Of a DNA stretch of 64,000 nucleotides, positions 56,007-63,305 are shown one piece after another; positions within the stretch are counted from its first letter, which is position 1, and every line of letters starts with the position of its first letter. Made by a program: the position numbers and the translations under genes. The stretch comes from an uncultured delta proteobacterium (GTDB lineage Bacteria > Desulfobacterota > Desulfovibrionia > Desulfovibrionales > Desulfovibrionaceae), in NCBI GenBank assembly GCA_900079685.1, contig LT599018.1:1696970-1760969 (forward strand), written 5' to 3'. The notes under the pieces are model-generated. The model had not been told where the DNA came from. It searched no databases and was given only the letters and a program-made list of their open reading frames with translations.

Positions 56007-56835
56007 GACGGCTCCTCAACTTCAGGAACTTTTTGACTGCCTTTCTGAGAAGGGCCGGAGTAAGATAGTTAAGGCAGTAGCTGTTTTTCTTCAGTTGCTG
56101 ACTGTTGGACTTATGCAGCCCATACTTTTTGAACAGCTTTCGCAGGATACGTTTGAATACCCTGTGTTCTGCCGGGGAGAGCTTCAAAACAACTTTTTCA
56201 TGCCAGCGAATGTTTTTGCTGTTGATGATGGACCAGATGCGCCCGCCGTTGAGACGCTGGACAACAACGCGCAGTTCCTCGTCCACTTTTGGCGTGGTGA
56301 GGTAGCCGATGGAGCCGCCTTTGCAAAACTTGGTCATCTCAACAAGATGGGGAGCGTAAGACCCTACGATATCCCCCCACGCCTCGCGCACATCATGTTC
56401 TTTCAGGCACCGGGGGAAGTTGCCGCCAAAACGCATGAGGATATGAGCATGCAGCCCTGCGGTCGCCGTCCAGCCATAGAATCGAACAAAATAACAATCC
56501 GGATAAAGCCGGGTAATTTGCTTGAAGAATTTTTTGAGGTAGTCCTTGAGAACGGGAAGTTCGAAGTCGGCATCAACGCCCTTCGGCAGGACGACGGCAA
56601 CGTGGTAGGTCGGTTCATTCGCAATGGCGCCGGCCTTTTGCGCCAAGCCGACTTTGCTGCGCTGAACACTCCGCGAGAGAGTGCCGGTGCAGCGTTCCTG
56701 ATAAGAGGCTTTGGCGTGCGGCTTGGGCTTCCGCTTTGTTGCCTTTTTTTGCGCGGCCTTCTGTTCCTTGGGCGTTTTGTTGGTTCCCGTCAGGACGCTC
56801 CCCTGACAACTGATTGTGATAACAGGCTGTTTCAT
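55999..56835 (-). CDS. HUH-type replication initiator-like protein
   Basis: 278 residues, strongly basic. A histidine-hydrophobic-histidine motif occurs in TATAGLHAHILMRFGG, and a candidate catalytic tyrosine with nearby Lys in GGSIGYLTTPK, in the order of rolling-circle Rep/inovirus Gp2-type nucleases. The N-terminus is a Lys/Gln/Thr-rich tail, the C-terminus a helical basic region (RILRKLFKKYGLHKSN). Start at 56835. First gene of the minus-strand unit Rep-HTH-integrase; the iteron-like region lies just upstream. Assignment rests on motifs only. Confidence 0.6.
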   Translation of the reverse strand: MKQPVITISCQGSVLTGTNKTPKEQKAAQKKATKRKPKPHAKASYQERCTGTLSRSVQRSKVGLAQKAGAIANEPTYHVAVVLPKGVDADFELPVLKDYLKKFFKQITRLYPDCYFVRFYGWTATAGLHAHILMRFGGNFPRCLKEHDVREAWGDIVGSYAPHLVEMTKFCKGGSIGYLTTPKVDEELRVVVQRLNGGRIWSIINSKNIRWHEKVVLKLSPAEHRVFKRILRKLFKKYGLHKSNSQQLKKNSYCLNYLTPALLRKAVKKFLKLRSRHA

Positions 56836-57260
56836 AAAAATTATTGCTCCGGTGGCCGCTCTGGGGAGCCTTTCCCGGATACGCCGCTTCTCCAAAACAA
56901 GAGCGCCCTTGGTTGACCAAGGGCGAATGAAACTGTTTCATTTTCAGAGGGAGAAGCTGATTCTTGTTATCTCAAGATAAAACAAGAATGAAAATCAGGC
57001 GCTACTTTCCGCGCATCCGAGACTATAAACGATAGCCGTAGACCGTATTTTTGAGAGGAATAATCTACTATTGGGGAATAGCAGAAGGGTAGGGTTGGTA
57101 GTCCGTTAAGGAGTATTATTGGACGTACACTCAATGAAACTAAAGAGTTTTATTATATCTTGATATTACAAGAAAGATCTTGTTGACAAATTTTAATGCC
57201 CCAAGCTACAAGAAACAAGATTAATCAAGATAGGCCTTGAAACATGAAAGGGGATGTATG
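56836..57260. other. AT-rich region with hairpin and CAAGA/TCTTG repeats
   Basis: Between divergent genes. Near-palindrome at 56960-56989 (ATTCTTGTT ... AACAAGAAT). CAAGA or its complement TCTTG recurs at about 57159, 57170, 57176, 57211, 57217 and 57228. TTGACA at 57183 with TACAAG 18 bases later is a possible promoter for the gene at 57261. Suggests an origin or a regulator-binding cluster. No gene. Confidence 0.5.
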
Positions 57261-57761
57261 ATGGCAAAAACGTCCAAATCCACCAAAGAAGAAAAACCCA
57301 CCGCCGTCAAAGAAAAGAAAGCCAGAGAGAACGAAAAAAATTTCATACTCTCAGACGAAGCACTTCGTCTTGTCTTAGAGGTTAGAGAAAATCGCGGCAA
57401 TATGTCGGAATTTGCGTCCAGATGCATAGCGGAGTATGGGCCATTTATTTTGGAGGAGACAGGTGATTTCTCTGGTGAAAAAGCACCTTTCGCTCCCCGG
57501 TTTCGCTATCTTGAAGAAATTGTTGTCGCATGGGCTTATGACGAAATTGTTGATGAGGATGACGGGTGGGACGCCGCGACCATAAAAGCCCATCAGGATG
57601 TCTTAAAGTCCACTGGGAAAAAATCGTGGTACAACGCCAAAAGCATCACTGCTATCATGGATGTTGCGGCAGAAAATCCCGAAACAGAAGACACCGAACC
57701 GTATCAGTGGCAGACTTTGCTTCGCCGCCGCAAAGATTTTTTAGCACTCAAGAGAAAGTAG
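57261..57761 (+). CDS. Hypothetical protein of the element
   Basis: 166 residues. A Lys/Glu-rich N-terminus (about 1-30) precedes a small domain FILSDEALRLVLEVRENRGNMSEFASRCIAEYG that looks like a ribbon-helix-helix-type or plasmid-copy-control fold, then an acidic C-terminal part (AWAYDEIVDEDDGWDAA). Not recognised. AGGGG lies seven bases before the ATG at 57261. Its 3' end overlaps the convergent gene by 14 bases. AT-rich compared with the chromosome. Confidence 0.65.
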   Translation: MAKTSKSTKEEKPTAVKEKKARENEKNFILSDEALRLVLEVRENRGNMSEFASRCIAEYGPFILEETGDFSGEKAPFAPRFRYLEEIVVAWAYDEIVDEDDGWDAATIKAHQDVLKSTGKKSWYNAKSITAIMDVAAENPETEDTEPYQWQTLLRRRKDFLALKRK

Positions 57762-58551
57762 CGACTTCCAAATAGCCGATGTCAACCCCGAGGCTGTTTG
57801 TAACTTTAGTGATATGAACAGCCTCGCCGTCATAAAAGACCGTCCACGGCGGATTGGCTCCGTCACGGGTTCTGCCGTTTTTATCGAGCTTGCCGCGATT
57901 CCATACGGAAATGACCCAGCGCCCGCCTTCGGACAGGAAGCGGCGCTTGAGCATCATCTCGAAGCGGCTCATGCGATCATGTACCGGGTTGAGGATAATA
58001 TGCGCGGTGGGTATGGCTGCCCTGACACCGCATGGGTCAATAACCTTCCGGCTATTCTTTTTATCAAATTTTGCCCCGTTGGATTCACCACAAACGATGA
58101 TGCAACTGTTTCCAAACATGCGCCGGGGAATTTGTTCTTGCGCGAACTGCCGCACCTCCTCTGACTGCGTTTGCCAGTTGACCCGCCCGAAGGCTTGCGT
58201 GAAGCGGTATTCCTCCCAACCGTCCGGCGCTCGGTAGTAAACCACGTAATGCCCGGCCTTGCGCCCGGTGCGGCAGTCGCGGAATTCTTCAAGGCAGATC
58301 ATCTTCAGGTTGGCGAAGTTCGGTAGCGTGGGTAGAATGTCGTACCCTTGGCGCGGGATGATGCTGTACAATGAGAAAAGGGCCGTATCGCAGCCCTTTT
58401 CGTCCAGCAGTGCCAGCACGCCCGGTAGCGCATGGCTGAAGTCCCGGTAGCCGTTCGGGAAACGCACGTTATAGTCTCTGGCGACAATGCCCACGCGGCG
58501 GACGGTAATATCGAACAACGGCGATATCTTTTTGACGTTCCGGCCTTTCAT
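57748..58551 (-). CDS. Hypothetical protein, possibly nitrilase-like
   Basis: 267 residues, soluble. Segments GVLALLDEKGCDTALFSLYSI, SCIIVCGESNGAKF and AHIILNPVHDRMSRFEM / GGRWVISVWNRG follow one another as the strands around the active site of nitrilase-fold proteins do, with a Cys followed by Gly-Glu. The Glu and Lys of the nitrilase triad are not evident, so this is weak. The start overlaps the DUF2958 stop by four bases, so the two are coupled. Confidence 0.6.
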   Translation of the reverse strand: MKGRNVKKISPLFDITVRRVGIVARDYNVRFPNGYRDFSHALPGVLALLDEKGCDTALFSLYSIIPRQGYDILPTLPNFANLKMICLEEFRDCRTGRKAGHYVVYYRAPDGWEEYRFTQAFGRVNWQTQSEEVRQFAQEQIPRRMFGNSCIIVCGESNGAKFDKKNSRKVIDPCGVRAAIPTAHIILNPVHDRMSRFEMMLKRRFLSEGGRWVISVWNRGKLDKNGRTRDGANPPWTVFYDGEAVHITKVTNSLGVDIGYLEVATFS

Positions 58552-58865
58552 ATCAGCCCCCGCAAAACGTCAACATCACCGGCCCGAACGGGCTTCCAGT
58601 GCACATCCCGGTCTATTTCAAAGCCAAGGAAATTGATGGCTGCCAACTCCGAAAGGCTAAAATAGCCCCACTCCGCGTTATCCTCATCATCGTTGATGAT
58701 GGCGAAGCCGAAGAAGAGGTCTTCACCGTCATACTCCACGGCAAACCAGTCGCTTGAGCCAAGAAAAAAGTGCATGTGAATAATCTTGTCCGCCGCCGGA
58801 ACATGCTCGGTCTGGTACAGGCCGGGGATGCTGCTCAATTCTTCCGCTGTAGGTGCGTTCAACAT
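58548..58865 (-). CDS. DUF2958-family protein
   Basis: 105 residues with the family pattern IPGLYQTEHVPAADKIIHMHFF, WFAVEYDGEDLFFGFAI and EWGYFSLSELAAINFLG. These proteins are typical of plasmids and integrative elements, with no known function. Start at 58865 follows GGAGAG. Coupled to the following gene by an ATGA overlap. Confidence 0.85.
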   Translation of the reverse strand: MLNAPTAEELSSIPGLYQTEHVPAADKIIHMHFFLGSSDWFAVEYDGEDLFFGFAIINDDEDNAEWGYFSLSELAAINFLGFEIDRDVHWKPVRAGDVDVLRGLI

Positions 58866-58883
58866 AAAATTCTCTCCGTCTAA

Positions 58884-58911
58884 AAAAGGAAAAGCCCCTC
58901 CGGGGAGGGGC
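58884..58911 (-). terminator. Hairpin with U-tract upstream of the DUF2958 gene
   Basis: On the minus strand GCCCCTCC / GGAGGGGC (58894-58911) is followed by TTTTCCTTTTTT, running straight into the DUF2958 ribosome-binding site. No minus-strand gene lies immediately upstream, so it may be an attenuator or the leftover of a deleted gene. Confidence 0.55.
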
Positions 58912-59060
58912 GGGACGCGAAGCGGCAACGGTTTTCACGCCGTCGCCGCTCGACGGTGAATGTGAGCGAATGCGCAGCGTTGTCGTTATCAAGGTTGCTT
59001 TTCGCGACATTGCTTTTCACCAGCACTTGACTTTTTTCGCTTAAAAGCTACTATCTTCTC

Positions 59061-59393
59061 ATGGAAATCGCCCATTACATCACCGAAGACGGCACGGATT
59101 TATACCAGAAATGGGTGGACGCCCTGCGGGACAACCGCGCCAGGATTGCCGTTTTGCGGCGGATTGACCGGGCGGCTCTGGGCAATTTCGGCGACCACAA
59201 GCCCTGCCGGGACGGTGTTTCGGAAATGCGCGTCGACGTCGGGCCGGGGTATCGAGTGTACTATTTCCAGCATGGGCAAACGCTGGTTGTGCTTCTGTGT
59301 GGAGGCGACAAGCGTAGCCAGGACGCGGATATCAGCAAGGCCGTTGCCTACAGGGCCGATTTTCTGCGCCGTATGAAGGAGGAATTGCAATGA
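59061..59393 (+). CDS. RelE/HigB-type toxin of a toxin-antitoxin pair
   Basis: 110 residues with the phage-Gp49-like/HigB pattern: KWVDALRDNRARIAVLRRIDRAALGNFGDHKPCRDGVSEMRVDVGPGYRVYYFQ and LLCGGDKRSQDADISKA. Such toxins cleave mRNA at the ribosome. The toxin-first order and four-base overlap with the antitoxin gene are typical of this subfamily. It probably stabilises the element. Confidence 0.92.
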   Translation: MEIAHYITEDGTDLYQKWVDALRDNRARIAVLRRIDRAALGNFGDHKPCRDGVSEMRVDVGPGYRVYYFQHGQTLVVLLCGGDKRSQDADISKAVAYRADFLRRMKEELQ

Positions 59394-59704
59394 ACAAGCC
59401 GTATGTTTCGCACGAAGAAGCCACCATCGAGAGCTTCAAAAAAGACCCGGACTACGCCGCCGAATATCTGAACGCCGTGCTTGAGGACGGCGACCAGGAA
59501 GAGTTGATGCTTGCCCTGCGCCGCGTGGCGGCCGCCTTTGGCATGAAGGATGTGGCGGAAACCGCGAACCTCAACCCCAAGACGCTCTACCGTACGCTGT
59601 CTTCCGCCGGAAACCCTGAACTGAAGAGCTTCCAGGCCATTCTGGGCGCGATGGGTATGCGCCTCGCGGTAACGCCGCTGGAGCGGGAACACCATCGGCA
59701 GTAA
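59390..59704 (+). CDS. HigA-type antitoxin
   Basis: 104 residues with an N-terminal toxin-binding part (EEATIESFKKDPDYAAEYLNAVLEDG) and a C-terminal helix-turn-helix (AFGMKDVAETANLNPKTLYRTLSSAGNPELKSFQAILGAMG). It neutralises the toxin and represses the operon. GGAGG lies before its start inside the toxin gene. Overlaps the toxin by four bases. Confidence 0.93.
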   Translation: MNKPYVSHEEATIESFKKDPDYAAEYLNAVLEDGDQEELMLALRRVAAAFGMKDVAETANLNPKTLYRTLSSAGNPELKSFQAILGAMGMRLAVTPLEREHHRQ

Positions 59705-59904
59705 GGTAGTTTTTGCTGGGGGAAGGTTGAACGTAAAATACTCGTTTTGGATTTTAATTCACCTCATGGAGTTCTCCGGTAGAATCCAAAAAATCCGCTT
59801 TGGACTACAAAAATTGGAGAAATTTTACCTGGGTAAATTTCAGGGTATCTCTTATTAACATTCACACATTAAGATTTATTATTTCAGTATATTAATGTTG
59901 ATAG

Positions 59905-59919
59905 TCAAATCCCTGCCTC
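59905..59919 (+). other. Right attachment site (attR)
   Basis: TCAAATCCCTGCCTC, identical to 47659-47673; both are followed within a few bases by GCCAG. No tRNA body surrounds it, as expected for the distal repeat of a tRNA-integrated element. Confidence 0.85.
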
Positions 59920-59933
59920 GCCAGTAAATAATA

Positions 59934-59965
59934 AAAAAGTGGAATCCAACCGGATTCCACTTTTT
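59934..59965. terminator. Bidirectional terminator next to attR
   Basis: AAAAAGTGGAATCC-AACC-GGATTCCACTTTTT, a 14-bp stem with A and T flanks. It probably was the tRNA-Ser terminator before integration and now also ends the ldh-tct transcript from the right. Confidence 0.88.
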
Positions 59966-60039
59966 GCTTTTTTGACGCCGTTTTGAGCCACGCGGGGGTA
60001 TCTTTGAACGGGCTACTTCTCCTCGGCCAGACCGCCGCC

Positions 60040-61125
60040 TTACACCGGGCCGGACCGTTTCTCCACCGGCGGCAGCCCCACCGAGGCGCCCAGGGCCTCC
60101 AGTTCGGCCACCACTTTGGGGCTGACAGGCACCCCTTCCCGGCTGCGCTTTTCATGGACCTCGAACTCGATCTCGCCCGGCACGTAAACGCGTTCCACAC
60201 CCTCGGCAAGGGGCACGCTTTTGATTTCCTCGATCAGGGCGTCCATGCGGTCTTTAAAGGCCCGGATGCCCAAAATGGCTTCCACGTTCAGGGCCACCAT
60301 GCAGTGGCCGGTGCCCAGGGGCTTGGTGCTCGCGAAATCCGCCAGGCCCTGTACCTCCGTGCCAAAGGCCGAGCCCGCCAGCACCCCGGCCAGGATATCG
60401 ACCATCACCGCCATGCCGTACCCCTTGTGCCCGCCGATGGGCAGCAGCAGGCCGCCGTCGGAAAATCCGGCTCGGGGGTCGTCCGTGGGCTGGCCGTTCT
60501 TGTCCAGCGCCCAGCCGTAGGGGATCTTCTGGCCGTTTTTCTCCGCCAGAAGAATCTTGCCCCCGGCCACGACCGAGAGGGCGATATCCAGCACAAAGGG
60601 CCGGTACTTTCCGGCGGGCGCCGCGAAGGCGAAGGGGTTGTTCCCCACCAGCCGCCGGGCCCCGCCGGTGGGTGCCATCAGCGGCGTGGTGTTGGAACAG
60701 GAAAAGCCGATCATGTCGTGGGGCAGGGCCATCATGGCGTAGTAGGCGCAGGAGCCGTAGTGGTGGTTGTTGCGCACAAAGCCCAGGCCCGCAACGCCGT
60801 TTTTGGCCTTTGCAACGGCCTTTTCCATGGCCAGGGTGGCGGCCACCGGCCCCAGGTAGTTGCCGCCGTCCACCACCACCATGCCGTCGTTTTCCCGCAC
60901 GATTGCAACGCGGTTTTCAGCGGCCAGCAGCCCCCGGTCTATCCGCTCCAGGTACAGCGCCAGCCGCATCACACCATGGGTGTCGATGCCGCGCAGGTCG
61001 GCGAAAATCAAATTGTCCACCGTCACCGCCGCGTCCGCCGGGGCGATGTTCCGGCGCACCAGCAGGTCGGTGGCGTACTGCTTCAATACGCCGCCGTCTA
61101 TCCATATTTTGCTTTGTTCCGCCAT
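60040..61125 (-). CDS. Malate/L-lactate dehydrogenase family oxidoreductase (Ldh2/ComC type)
   Basis: 361 residues of the type-2 malate/lactate dehydrogenase fold. RGIDTHGVMRL carries the catalytic His-Gly region; GVAGLGFVRNNHHYGSCAYY and GNNPFAFAAPA are the NAD(P)-binding hallmarks. Members oxidise 2-hydroxy acids such as malate, lactate, ureidoglycolate or (R)-sulfolactate. It is followed on the same strand (upstream in transcription) by tctCBA, so it likely oxidises the imported 2-hydroxy acid. Which acid is not decidable from the sequence. Confidence 0.93.
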   Translation of the reverse strand: MAEQSKIWIDGGVLKQYATDLLVRRNIAPADAAVTVDNLIFADLRGIDTHGVMRLALYLERIDRGLLAAENRVAIVRENDGMVVVDGGNYLGPVAATLAMEKAVAKAKNGVAGLGFVRNNHHYGSCAYYAMMALPHDMIGFSCSNTTPLMAPTGGARRLVGNNPFAFAAPAGKYRPFVLDIALSVVAGGKILLAEKNGQKIPYGWALDKNGQPTDDPRAGFSDGGLLLPIGGHKGYGMAVMVDILAGVLAGSAFGTEVQGLADFASTKPLGTGHCMVALNVEAILGIRAFKDRMDALIEEIKSVPLAEGVERVYVPGEIEFEVHEKRSREGVPVSPKVVAELEALGASVGLPPVEKRSGPV

Positions 61126-61147
61126 GGCAAAGTCTCTCCTTCTCGAA

Positions 61148-62695
61148 TCAATCCAACGGGACGTCCGCTTCCGCTGCCGCGCGGCCGAACCCGGCGGCTT
61201 CGGCCACCTTTTTCTTGCGGCCTTTGTAACTGATGGTAAGGGTAATGGCCAAGGTGAGCAGGATGGCCGCGATCAACGCCATGCTGAAATCCCGGGTGAG
61301 GAAGGGTTCGAGGCTGCCCTTGCTCAGCACCAGGCCGCGCCGCAGGTTGTCCTCCATGGTCGGCCCGAGGATGACCCCGAGCACGATGGGCGTCATGGGC
61401 ACGCCGAAGCGCTTGATGTAGTACCCCAAAAAGCCGAACAGAAACACCGTCCACACGTCGTAGGCGCTGTATTGCAGCGTCCAGGTGCCGGCGATCAGCA
61501 TCAGTATCACGAGGGGGAACAGCACCCACTTGGGCATCCGCAGCGCGCGCACGCTCACTTTGATGCCGCCCAGGAACTGCACCAGAATCATGAAGATGTT
61601 GGCCAGCAAAATGGAGATGAAGAAGGGATAGACCACTTCGGCGCTGTTGTTGAACATCATGGGCCCGGGCCGCAGCCCGTGGATCATCATGGCCCCCAGC
61701 ATGACGGCGGTCACCGAGTCGCCGGGGATGCCCAGCGTCATCATGGGGATGATGGCCCCGCCCGTGACGGCGTTGTTGCCGGTCTCCGAGGCCACGATGC
61801 CCTGGGCGTACCCCGTGCCGAAGCGTTCGGGGTGCTTGGAACCCTTCTTCACCACGTCGTAGGAAATAAAGTTGGCGGTGGCGCCGCCCACCCCGGGCAA
61901 AATGCCCAGGAATGTGCCGATGACCGACGATATGCCCATGTTCTTGACGGTCTCGCCCTTCTCTTCCATCAGGCTGTCGACGTTAATCGTTTTCAGGCCG
62001 CTGTCGGCGAAGGTATATTTATCCTTGAACTCCCGCAGGCTGGAGAGAATTTCCGTAACCACGAAGAAGCCCATCAGCACCGGCACCATGCGGAAACCGC
62101 TGCGCAGGATGCGGATGTCGAAGTCGAAGCGCGCCACCCCGCCCACCGGGTCCATGCCGATGGCGGCGATCACCAGGCCGATGACGGTGCCGAGCAGCGC
62201 CTTGAGGGGACTTTTGGTCTCCATCCCGATGATGACGGTAAGCCCGAAGACGGTAAGCCAGAAATACTCGTACGGAGCAAAGCCCAAAGCGATTTTCGCC
62301 AGTTGGGGCGCGATGGCTACCAGGGCGACCCAGCTGAAGATGCCGCCCACAAAGCTGGACACCACCCCGATGGTAAGGGCTTCCGAGGCCCTGCCCTTCT
62401 TGGCCATGGGGTGACCGTCGTAGGTGGTGCAAATGGAACTGGGGGTGCCGGGCATGTTGATGAGGATGGCCGAAACCAGCCCGCCCGATATGCCGCCGAT
62501 ATACACCCCGCCCAGCAGCATCATGGCGTGCAGGGGCGAGAGGGAAAACGACACCGGGATCAGCAGCGCCACACCCAGGGTGGCCGTCAGCCCGGGAATG
62601 GCCCCGAAGATCAAGCCCATCACCACGCCGCCCAGCGTCAGCAGAATCGCTATCGGGTCGGTGCACACAAACACCAGAGCGTCAAACATTTGCAA
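61148..62695 (-). CDS. tctA: Tripartite tricarboxylate transporter large permease (TctA family)
   Basis: 515 residues, about 12 membrane segments. Family motifs are GAIPGLTATLGVALLIPVSF, GGVYIGGISGGLVSAILINMPGTPSS, GVGGATANFISYD and GNNAVTGGAIIPMMTLGIPGD. It is the main channel of an inner-membrane solute importer. Its stop is 22 bases from the dehydrogenase start, with tctB upstream. The basic C-terminal tail is cytoplasmic. Confidence 0.96.
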   Translation of the reverse strand: MQMFDALVFVCTDPIAILLTLGGVVMGLIFGAIPGLTATLGVALLIPVSFSLSPLHAMMLLGGVYIGGISGGLVSAILINMPGTPSSICTTYDGHPMAKKGRASEALTIGVVSSFVGGIFSWVALVAIAPQLAKIALGFAPYEYFWLTVFGLTVIIGMETKSPLKALLGTVIGLVIAAIGMDPVGGVARFDFDIRILRSGFRMVPVLMGFFVVTEILSSLREFKDKYTFADSGLKTINVDSLMEEKGETVKNMGISSVIGTFLGILPGVGGATANFISYDVVKKGSKHPERFGTGYAQGIVASETGNNAVTGGAIIPMMTLGIPGDSVTAVMLGAMMIHGLRPGPMMFNNSAEVVYPFFISILLANIFMILVQFLGGIKVSVRALRMPKWVLFPLVILMLIAGTWTLQYSAYDVWTVFLFGFLGYYIKRFGVPMTPIVLGVILGPTMEDNLRRGLVLSKGSLEPFLTRDFSMALIAAILLTLAITLTISYKGRKKKVAEAAGFGRAAAEADVPLD

Positions 62696-62705
62696 TCCTC
62701 CTCTG

Positions 62706-63236
62706 TCAGAACAGGATACCCCTGGGCAGCCACAATGTGAAAAACACCGAGAAGATCAGGTAGAGCACTGCGGTGGTGCCCACCGCGATGACCACTATCT
62801 TCAGGATGTCCGGACCCTTCAGCCGCCCGTTCTGCGCGTAGAACAGCACCGACATGTATCCTATCAGGACGATGAAGCCCGTGGTGTAGTAGCCTATGAT
62901 ATTGAACAACATGCAATAGAAGAAAAACGCGCAGAAAGTGGCCAGCAGCAACAGATTGTTCAGCTTTTTTGTCCGCTTCTGCTCCTCGTCCAATTCCGCC
63001 GCGTGTCCGGGCATTGTCTCCTTCAAGCCGGCAAGCGCCGCCTTGCGGGCCCGCAACAGCTCTTGCGCCACCAGCAGCAGCACCACCACCGTCATTATCC
63101 CCACCACGATTCGCCCGTAGTGGATGGCGTCCATGGGCTGGAAATCGGCCTCATCCACCAGCAGCTGGGAAAGGAACGCGATATCGATGGCCAGCAGCAC
63201 TCCCAGAAAAGCCATGTAAGGCTTGTTGATCGCCAT
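62706..63236 (-). CDS. tctB: Tripartite tricarboxylate transporter small permease (TctB family)
   Basis: 176 residues with four hydrophobic segments (about 7-25, 42-60, 95-130 split and 145-170). Position between tctC and tctA and size identify it; the sequence motif is poorly conserved in the family. AGGAGAG precedes the ATG at 63236. Confidence 0.88.
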   Translation of the reverse strand: MAINKPYMAFLGVLLAIDIAFLSQLLVDEADFQPMDAIHYGRIVVGIMTVVVLLLVAQELLRARKAALAGLKETMPGHAAELDEEQKRTKKLNNLLLLATFCAFFFYCMLFNIIGYYTTGFIVLIGYMSVLFYAQNGRLKGPDILKIVVIAVGTTAVLYLIFSVFFTLWLPRGILF

Positions 63237-63305
63237 GCTCTCTCCTCCGGTATGGCGTGCCGCGCGCGGGACCGTGGAAACCCACGGCCCGCGCGCGCAC
63301 CGTAA

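Larger units (their letters stand above)
47659..59919. mobile_element. Integrative element in tRNA-Ser(GCT)
   Basis: About 12.26 kb between 15-bp direct repeats. It starts with a P4-type integrase reading away from the tRNA. Cargo: two ISL3 copies, an AlpA-like regulator, replication-type genes, a MobV fragment, a second (broken) integrase, an HUH-like Rep, an AT-rich iteron-like region, hypothetical genes and a toxin-antitoxin pair. No conjugation machinery is seen, so it is at most mobilisable, and the relaxase is truncated. Lower GC in several genes than in the flanks indicates foreign origin. Confidence 0.85.
59705..60039. other. Right end of the element and junction
   Basis: About 335 bases without a gene. 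An inverted repeat AAATTTTACC-TG-GGTAAATTT is at 59822-59842. attR is at 59905-59919. A terminator is at 59934-59965. AT-rich to about 59940, then GC-rich chromosomal sequence. Confidence 0.7.
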
